Source: Lentisphaeraceae bacterium (GTDB lineage Bacteria > Verrucomicrobiota > Kiritimatiellia > RFP12 > UBA1067). From it: DNA of 54,529 nt. The stretch spans positions 1 to 54,529 of the forward strand of contig SFPL01000065.1 in assembly GCA_004551905.1 (NCBI GenBank), given 5' to 3'. Positions 26,701 through 35,700 of the stretch are shown piece by piece. The translations under genes and the position numbers were made by a program. Below the pieces are notes generated by a model that was not told where the DNA came from, made no database searches, and saw only the letters and a list, made by a program, of their open reading frames with translations. The number at the start of each line of letters is the position of its first letter. Positions within the stretch are counted from its first letter, which is position 1.

Positions 26701-29700
26701 TCCTCGCTTGCGCCCGGGGTGACGGTGTAGACGGCGGTGGGCTCGTTCTGGAGGTTGTTGCCGGAGTAGGCCTGGACGATCACCGGCGCGGTGGAGCCGA
26801 CGGGCACCTTGGCGCCGTTGTAGCGCAGGGTGGCGTGGACGACCGGGACGGGATAGTCCTCGACCTCCTCGACGCCGGCGAGGTGCGAGACGAACTTCTT
26901 GGAGATCGTCAGCTTGTAGTCGGAGTAGCGCATCTCGCTCCACGCCGACCAGCCGTCCTCGTCGGCGTCGGTGTTGGCGTCGTAGCGGGTGCGGTCGAGG
27001 CCGTTCGCGTCCTCGTCGAGGTCCTCCATGAAGTCGTGGTCGGCATAGAGCTCGCCGAGGTAGAACGTCTCGCCGACGGAGTTGGTGGTCTGCACGAAGT
27101 AGTCGGTCACGTCCTCGGTGACGGAGTGCGCGAGCGTCGGGTCGAGCGCGATGATGCGGTCGACCTCGGCGATGCGGTACTCCTGGTAGTTGGAAAGCCC
27201 GTCGTGGTCGGGGTCGGCGGTCGCGTCGTCCTTCGAGCCGGTGTCGATCTTGTACATGTCCTCCCACCAGTCGGGGATGCCGTCGTGATCGAGGTCGCGG
27301 CTGTCGGCGAACTCCGGGTGGTACTTGCCGTCGGAGAGCATGCCTGCGGCAAGATCTCTGAGATACGCCTGCCACGCAGGCATCTTTACTCCGTTATAAT
27401 AAACATCTGTCGTCCAAGTTACCTTCGTAAGCGAATGGCTCGAATCATTGTAATTTAGAAGAGCAAGGTTCGACCACCAATCAGGGAGATTGTCGTTGTT
27501 AGTGTCAGCACCTGTCTGCGCCCACGCGTCAGCTGCGGTACCATCATCCCACATGCCGCCTTCTGCCGCGGAAATGCGCTTAGGATAAGCGCCGCCGAGC
27601 GGCAAGAGATCAAAGCCCTCGAGCAAGCGATGGCGCATTGTGAAGACATACTGGCTCATTTTGTCGGGATCATTTTCAACCCAATTAAGGCGCCTGTCTA
27701 TGCCGTAGTAGCTGGAGCCACCGCTGGATTCGTCGTCAGATTCGCTATTGGAACTGCTATCACTTTCTCCTTCCCTATTTCTGCCGACAAGCACCTGCCT
27801 TGCACGGCTGTACGGCTCCATAGTCCTCGGGAAGTCAAATTTCGCGTAATTGAACTGAGCTGCAGGCTTGCCTCCGAGAAGATCCTCGCTCCAATACTTC
27901 GAGTCAACTGTAGTTCCATCCATACGCGGCAAGTGACCGACCGTATCAGAAATCCACGGCACCCATGCAGTATTGCTATAGATAGTCGACTTTACGAACA
28001 CGGAATTCCACCAAGGATTGACCCAACCGATAGGCCTCGACCAAACAGCCTTCGCTCCAATATCAAAGGCCGTATCAAACCCTGCCGGAGTTGCCATAAT
28101 ATCTTCTGAGGTTGCCGCACCGGGAATATGGTCGAAGTTCCAATGGCGCTTCAACTCGGCTGGAAGCATATTTTTCGTAGACGGAGCGCGATTGGTAATG
28201 CCCTTCTTCCAGACTTCCCAAACGGCCTGACGGTTAGCGAGCGCATCCTCGCGCGTGAAACGCTTACGATAGTTCTCGCGGATCTCGCTCTCGCTACGAG
28301 CGCCATCCCAAATTCTCACTTCGTCAACATACCCCTGATAGTAGTTCTTGTAGTAGGTAAAATCAACAGGGAAGAGTAAGCCCCAACGCCACTGAGCGTC
28401 AAAAGCGATACCGAAAAATTTATTGACGCTCGCGCCAATGAGGACAACTGGCTTACCGGCAGCCGTCCCTGAGTATCCTGTAGTACCTTCCTTAAGCTTA
28501 CCGACCGCATCAATTGCGACGGCGGAAATTCCGTGCTCAGGCTGAACTCCAGTCTTAAGCTGCCTGTACTTCGTGCCGTTAATGTAAAGGCACAAGTACT
28601 CTCCATCGAATGTAGCGGCAACGTGCGTCCAATTCGTCGTGGCTTCAGGACCATTGAGAATCTCCTGAGGATCATTCTTGTCGGTGCCTGCCGAATCATA
28701 CTTAGTATACCAGCGGCCGTTCTTAAGGCCGATGAGGAAGTTCTTTCTAAGAAGCTCAGCGTCTCCGAGATTCGACGGTCCCGTGTAAATCGCGCGTTCA
28801 ACGACCGTCTGCTCACGCATCAAATCACCCTCGGGCTTTGCCCAGCATTCGACCGTGTAGTAGAAGAACGGCAGATCAACTCCCGTCGGCAGCGGACGCG
28901 GCGGAACTTCCGAAACTTCAATCGTCGTTTCAAGGAAGGCATCTGCACCGGGGAACCACATCGCCTGACGGCGGAGCGGCGAATCGGAATTGCGAACATC
29001 GGACGAGCTCTTCGTCTTGCCAGCAACCTCATCGTAGTCGCTCAAATAGTCGTGGTCGGTATCATAACCTTCGTTTTCTTCGAAGCTCCAGCCGACATCC
29101 AAAGCGTTCCACCTGTTAACCTTGCATGGAGAGATGGTAAGCGTTCCGCCACTATCGGACAGTTCCCAGTGCAAACCCGGGAAATCATTGAAATAATATT
29201 TGTTCGTGGTTACGGGATCTGTAAAGTACTCGGGGCAGCCTTCAACTTCATACTCTTCTGTTTCCGTAGGAACATAGTAACGATATGTAAGCGACCCGCT
29301 ATAACCGAAATCTGTCATCCAAAGAGGCGTTGGATCGGAATGGAGCCATGTCGACTGGCCCTGCATATCCGTCATGATTGCCTCTGTCTGGTTGCGCAAG
29401 TTATCGCCATCTGCGTCAGCAGCCGCAAGACCATTAAGCCACGGGTACGCCTCAAAGTCATAATTGTTTGCAGGCGTCGTGCGAGCAGGAAGCCTATGAT
29501 GTGGTTTCAGCTGGCCCATCCAATAGTTCCTTGTGGCAGACGCCTTCTTATATTCAGCTTTTCCGCCTGGCCTACCATCGTACGCAATAAAGACAATGTC
29601 GAGCGCGGGCTCATTTCCGTCGTCAATCTGCCCTGCGGCGCCGAGCAAGGGATTCATACCATGATAAAGTTCATAGTAGTCGTCCATGCCATCATTATCC

Positions 29701-32700
29701 GTGTCCTTCTTTGTAGGATCGCAGCAAATGTACTTTGTAGGATAAATGATGTAATCCGGGAACTTACCAAAGTAATAAACCTTGCCTTCGTCCCCGATGC
29801 TCATGTCTATCAAGGGAGCTCCCGAAGGATCGCTATCATCTTCAAGAACCATAGATTCAAGGAAGGGCCTCCACGTGAAGCGGTTACATTGGACTACCTC
29901 CCCATTCACGACAACCTGCCAGTCTTCACCGGGATTTTTAAGGTCGTGGTTGATGCCGTCGGCAAACATATACCAGCCGCCGTACGCCGGGTCCCAAGAA
30001 TTTTCACAGTAGGAGAAATAGCTGCTGCTGGGGTCGAAGTGACCGTCAACAGTGATGCGAGGATTGTAATTTTCATGCTGACCGTCAATTCTTGAACCTG
30101 CACCGCCGTCGGAGAGCAACACTTCCGAGAAATATCTGTCGAACTTGTTCGTGTCTGTAAGCGCAGCGTCTAATTCCAACGGATCGAAATGATGGCTACC
30201 CCACGACGAGATCGTGTCGTCATAGCGCCAGCAACGCATAGCGCCGACGAGGTATTCCTGCCAGTTCAAAAGACCGTCGTTATCATAGTCGAGCCGAGCA
30301 TCGTCTGTCGTTCCGTCCATGCCGCCGGACCACGAGCCTTCGCCCCTCGTTACTGTTGTCGTGTTGTTCGTAGCCCCGGTAGTTTGATCGATTGTAACAG
30401 AAGAGCTTGTTGAAGTTTCGCCAGGCGTATAGGTGCCTGCGAATTCCACTTCCCACGGGTCGGGCAGGCCGTCAAGGTCGGTATCCCAAGAAAGCGGGTT
30501 AAGTCCGCCGCCCGAGCCCGGGCCTACGCCCGAGCCGTAAAGGAAGTGCGTCATTTCTTCTGCGTCACTGATTCCATCGCCGTCCGTATCCTCCTGATTC
30601 GGGTCGGTAGGCCACTTCTTGTTCGTCCACTCAGGATGAATGTTTCCTGCAAGAATCGTTTCGCAATCTGCGTATGCGGCCGTCGACTCTACGCCTGCAT
30701 ATTCCTCGGCGCGAGTAAAGCCACCCTCTGAAGAATCGGCATAAATCGGAGAGCCAAGAGCGCTCTCGCTATCGCGAAGCCTATAATTGTAAGCCCTCTC
30801 TCCCTTGTACGGGCTCTCGTCTTCGGAGATATACTGCGGTTTACCCGTAAAGAGATATGCTTCCCAGCCGTCGGGAGTGCCGTCGCCGTCCGTATCGGCG
30901 CTGTTGGGATTGGTGCAGTACTTCTGCCACAACGCAACGCGGCTACCCGCCTCGCGGCTCGGCGTAAGATCTCTTGATGAGAGGGCATAACCGCCAGCCC
31001 AAAGCTTTGAGCCTGAGGCATAGTAATAAGTGTCGCGATGAATAAAGATGGGATACATAAACTCATCGTAGTGAGTGAAGAGTGATGTCTCGACACCTCC
31101 CGATATTCTCCACGCAGTGCGCGGATCAAACGCCTTGGAGGCGACCCAGACTCTCCTTGTGCTGCTCTTATTTTCCTTTGCAAGGCCGTGATACTGGTAA
31201 ACGTGGTGATGGAGAAGCGTAACGCTCTTTTCCTCCGTGGGCTCAACTACTCTAGCCCCTTCCGGGAAGAAGTTAGAGAGCACCGCTCCATACATCTCCT
31301 GCCCAAGGACGAGCTTGCCCGCAGTATCGTATTTCCAAACCGAGTGCGCTCTTGGCGGCGTTTCAAGCACCGTGCACTCAAGTACTTCCACACCATCCCT
31401 GTGGAATGTGACGGGCGTGCCGGGATCCAAGGAAATGCTCTCGCCGAGAATTACCGATTCGCCGCTTATTGTACACTTATACGTTGACGCTGCGGGCAGG
31501 TACGTTGTAAGATATTCCTGCCCCTCGACAATTGTCGCGCCAAAGAACCTGCTGTAAGAAACATTAGCCTCGCTCGTAACATAAGTATTTGTCACAAGCC
31601 CATCGGGAGAAATGTAGCCGATGAGCTTCATCGTCTGATACGGAATGTTCGTGACGGAGAAGCTTTCGCCGTATAGAAGCGCAAAACGCTCCACTCCGCT
31701 TCCAGTCTTAACGCCGATAACAGGTACTTTCTCAAGGACGAGCTCAGCTTTAGCGTCATTGTCTGGGTTCGCAGCTCCATCTCCGCCAGTTGAGTTGATA
31801 GAAGAGTACAAAAGCGGGTCGGACTCTGTGACAAACACTTCAAAGCCGTCCGGAAGTCCGTCACCGTCGGTGTCGTAGTCGATCGGGTTGGTGCCCAGCA
31901 TGAACTCGTCGAGATCGGAAAGCCCGTCGTCGTCGGTATCGGTGTAGGCGAGCGTGTCGTTGGCCTTGGTGGGGTCGTAGAGGCGCTCGACTTCCTCGGA
32001 CGAGATCTCGAGCGGCTCCGCCGGGTTGTCGACGTTGTAGCGGCGGCCGACGAGGCGGCGGTAGGTGCCGTTGTAGTCGATGTAGCCGACATGAGCGCGA
32101 TACCAGATATAATACTCGTAGCCGTCGGGGACTCCGTCGCCGTCGGTGTCAGCCAGCGTCGGGTCGGTCGGGTTCTCGGGCGTCCAGAGGAGCCACGAGG
32201 TCTCGTTCGTCGCCTCACGCCCGTTCTTCGCGCACCAGGTGACGAAGCCGAGGTACTCGAGCTCGGAAAGGGTCGAGCCGTAGTCCTCGCGCGGATCGGT
32301 GTAGCGGCGCTCCGGCGCAGCGTTGCGCACGCCGGAGAGCGCCGGACCGTTGTTGAGGTGGTAGTCCCAGCCGCGGATCTCGCGCCGCGCGTTGAACGGC
32401 ACGCCGGTCGTGATCCAGTCGGAGGACGGACCGGGGATGAACTTGGCGTACTCCACCGCCAAAGAGGCCGGCAGGTAGTCGTCGTCGGTGTTGAAGTTTT
32501 GGAGTTTGGGGAAGTCGTTGCCGGATATCGAGCCGTCGTCGCCGAAGACGCCGAAGCCGCTGTAGAGCTTCACGTAGGCGTCGGGGATCTCGTCGGCGTT
32601 GATGTCGCCGAGGTTGTCGGAAGTGTAGTATTCGCGCGCGAAGACGGCCTCCACCTCGACCGGCGGATAGGACGGGTTGTTGGCGTCTTCAGTATCGGTC

Positions 32701-35700
32701 GGCAGGGTCGGGTTGAAGCCCTGCGCCGTCGCGGGATTGCGCGTCGGGTTGACCAGCTTGACCTCCCAGGCGCCGGCTTCCTGGTTCTTCTGCAGCCAGC
32801 AGTAGAAGTAGTTGTCGAACTCGCCCTGGTAGTCGTAGCGCGGCACCCCGGTCGTGGCGTTGTACTTGCCGCCGATGGCGTTGGGCTCGGCCGCGATGTT
32901 GAAGCCGGCGGCGACGCCGAGCGTGCCGTCGTCGTAGGCGACGGTGTTGGTGGCCGGATAGCCGGCCGCGTAGAGGTACGCCGCGCTGTCGTGCTCGGAG
33001 TAGAGCCAGGTCTGCTGGAACTGGAGCATGGAGTACTGGCCGGTCGAGCGCTGGACGTAGATGTGGCCGCGGCCGAGGCCGGCGGCGCTGCCGTACTTGG
33101 AGCTGGCGGTCTCGCTCGGGCCGGCCGGGGTGATGATCACGTCCTTGGTCGGGATGACGTGGATGTAGAACTCGTACTCCGACTCGCCGCCGTCGCCGTC
33201 GCGCGCCGTCACCACCACGCGGGTGTACTTGGCGGCCGGCACCTTGAACTTGTAGGTGCCGGTGGCGGTGGCGATCTTCGGCGACTTCGCGGAGAAGGTT
33301 ATCGAGGTTGCCGCGTCCTTGACCTTGACGCTGCGCTTGTTGTTGACGTCCGCGACCGTCCAGGACACGCTCGCGTCCCTGTTGGTGACGTCGGGCGCGA
33401 TGTCCTTGTACGTCCACTTGAGCTCCACCTCCTCACCAGCCGTCCACTCGTTGGTGCCGCCCGAGAAGCCCGCCCAGTCCTGGGAGCTGACGATGTCGAG
33501 CCCGATCGACGGCTCAATGTTCATGAGCGTGACCTGCTCCTCGATCGAGGCGAAGTACTCCGCCCAGGTCATGTCCTCGCTGGCCTTGGTCGTGGTGATC
33601 ACCTCGGCCTTGACGATGAACTCCGACGGATCCATCACCGGGCCGGAGCCGCCGTTCTGGCTGTCGAGGTCGAAGTAGACCTTGATGCCATCCTTGGTGG
33701 CAGCCTTCTCCGTCCTGAAGGTGAGAATGACGCCCTCGTCGTCGTCCACCTGCACGTTGCCGGCGCTGTCCTGGAGGTGGAGCACGGCGCGCGTGTCGTC
33801 CTGGAAGTCCGTCGGCAACGTCACCTTCACCTTCAGCGGGTTGGAGGAGCCGAGCATCTCGCGGCCCTCCACCACGTTCTTGGGCCATTCGGAGACCTTG
33901 ACCGTGAAGTAGTTGTACTTGGAGTTGGCGGTCTCCTCGTAGTGCGGCCCCATGCCCTTGTCGTAGTCGATGATCACGGTCGGCACGTCGCCGACGGCCA
34001 CGGTGAAGACGTACTTGTCGCCGCCGAAGACGCTCGGGCTGTCCGCGAACATGTCGCGGTCCTGCAGCTGCAGGGTGATGGTCTGTACCTGCCCCTCGTC
34101 GTCGAAGATGAAGGTGGCGGAGGTGACTCCGTTGGAGTCGACCGTGGTGATCTGGTTCTGCGTGTAGCGGTTTTCGGCGTCGCCGTCGGTCCAGGTCCAC
34201 CTGACGCGGGCGGTGCCGCTCGTCGCGTCGACGATGCCGACGTCGGCCAGCTTGACACTGAACTGCACCGGCGTCGTCGCCGAGACGCGGCCGGGATAGC
34301 GCGCTCCGTTGGCGACCTCGGTGCGGTTCGTCTCGTCGCCGCCCCAGACGCCCTCGGAGGCGAAGGTCGGCGCGACGTTGGTCACGGTGAGCGTCCAGGT
34401 CCCGCCCAGCGAGTAGGTGTCGATCACCTTGGCGGTCGCGTCAGACCAGTCCGGCTTGTCCTTCAGCACCACGCCGAGATTGACGCGGCGCCCCTCGGTG
34501 TTGCCGTCGAGGAGCTTGATCGGCGTCCTCACCGAATACTCGGCGAAGTCGCCCGAGGTGTTGATCTCGAGTCCGTTCGTCGTCGCAGAGGTGTAGACGA
34601 GGTTGGAGCTCGCCGCGTCCATCGGCACGATGAAGGCGTACATCTTGGTCGCCGACGGCGACGAAAGTACCGCGCCCACGTAGACCTGCTGGCCTTCGGC
34701 GTAGGTCGCGTCGGTGTCGGGCGCAACGCTCCTGTCGCGGCTCTGGAACGTGGCGGCCATCACCGTGAGCGGCGCCTTGGCCTCGATGGAGATCTTGGAG
34801 TCGTCGAGCGAGGTGTCGCTTGCGTTGCCCATCTGGTCCCACACCTGCACCGTGCCGGTGAGCGGGTTGCCCTCGGCCGGGATGACGACCGGGAAGGACA
34901 CCTGCTCGTTCTCGGCGAAGGCGACCCCGTTCGTCTCGTACACCTTGGTGCCGCCGAGGAAGATGACCACCCGGTAGCCGTTGGTGTTCGTCTCGGAGAG
35001 GTCGCGCCAGTTGTCGCTCACGGTGACGTCCACATTCACCGTGTCGTTCTTGAAGCCCGAGGACGGGATCGAGGCGGTGACCACCGGCTTCTGGTCGGTC
35101 ACCTTCACCGTCATGCCGCGGTGGGTGCCGTCCTTGAACTGGTCGTACGCCTCGGTCTGCGTCTGGTCGACCAGGTTGGTGATGGAGATGCCGGCGGTCT
35201 TCAGCTCCTTGCAGGTGCCGAGCGGGTAGATGTAGAAGTAGGTCTCGCGCTCGCCCTTGGGCATGGTGACCGTGTCGAGCGACACGGAACTGGCGGGGTC
35301 GGCGCCGTCGGTGTCGGAGATGAAGATGTACTTCTCCGCCACCGGGTCGATCGTCGTCGAGCCGACGCTCATCATCAGCTTCACCCTGACGTCGTAGGAG
35401 TCGAACGCCTTGGAGAAGGTCATCTTCATCCGCGAGCCGACGGTGTAGGCGCTCGTCGCCTCCAGCGAGACGGAGCGGCTGCCGTCCGCGTCGGAGAAGG
35501 TGATGAACGGCGCCGGCGCGGCAACTACGCGCACGCGGCGCGTCACCAAGCAGCCGTCGACGATGTCCCCGGAGGCGTTTATCGCCGGCTTCTTGGTGGC
35601 GCAGAGGACGAGGTTGGTCCACGCGCCCGGCGTCGCCGTCGCCCCGCCCTTGAGCTTGAAGGCGGAAACGCCGTTCGCGGTCAGCTGCACCGGATAGACC

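Noticed and set aside
20373..27458. Plus-strand open frame of 2,361 codons opposite the giant gene
   Set aside because: It is antisense to a well-supported gene, has no start signal or recognisable domain, and its composition (V, D, R, G, E rich) is what the reverse strand of high-GC coding DNA gives.
28533..30095. Plus-strand open frame of 520 codons within the low-GC patch, considered as an inserted foreign gene
   Set aside because: The minus-strand frame stays open and encodes LamG and calcium-loop motifs throughout, whereas the plus-strand translation shows no family motif.
27380..31860. Prophage or insertion sequence as the source of the low-GC patch
   Set aside because: There are no transposase or phage genes, no terminal repeats were seen, and the host reading frame is not broken.
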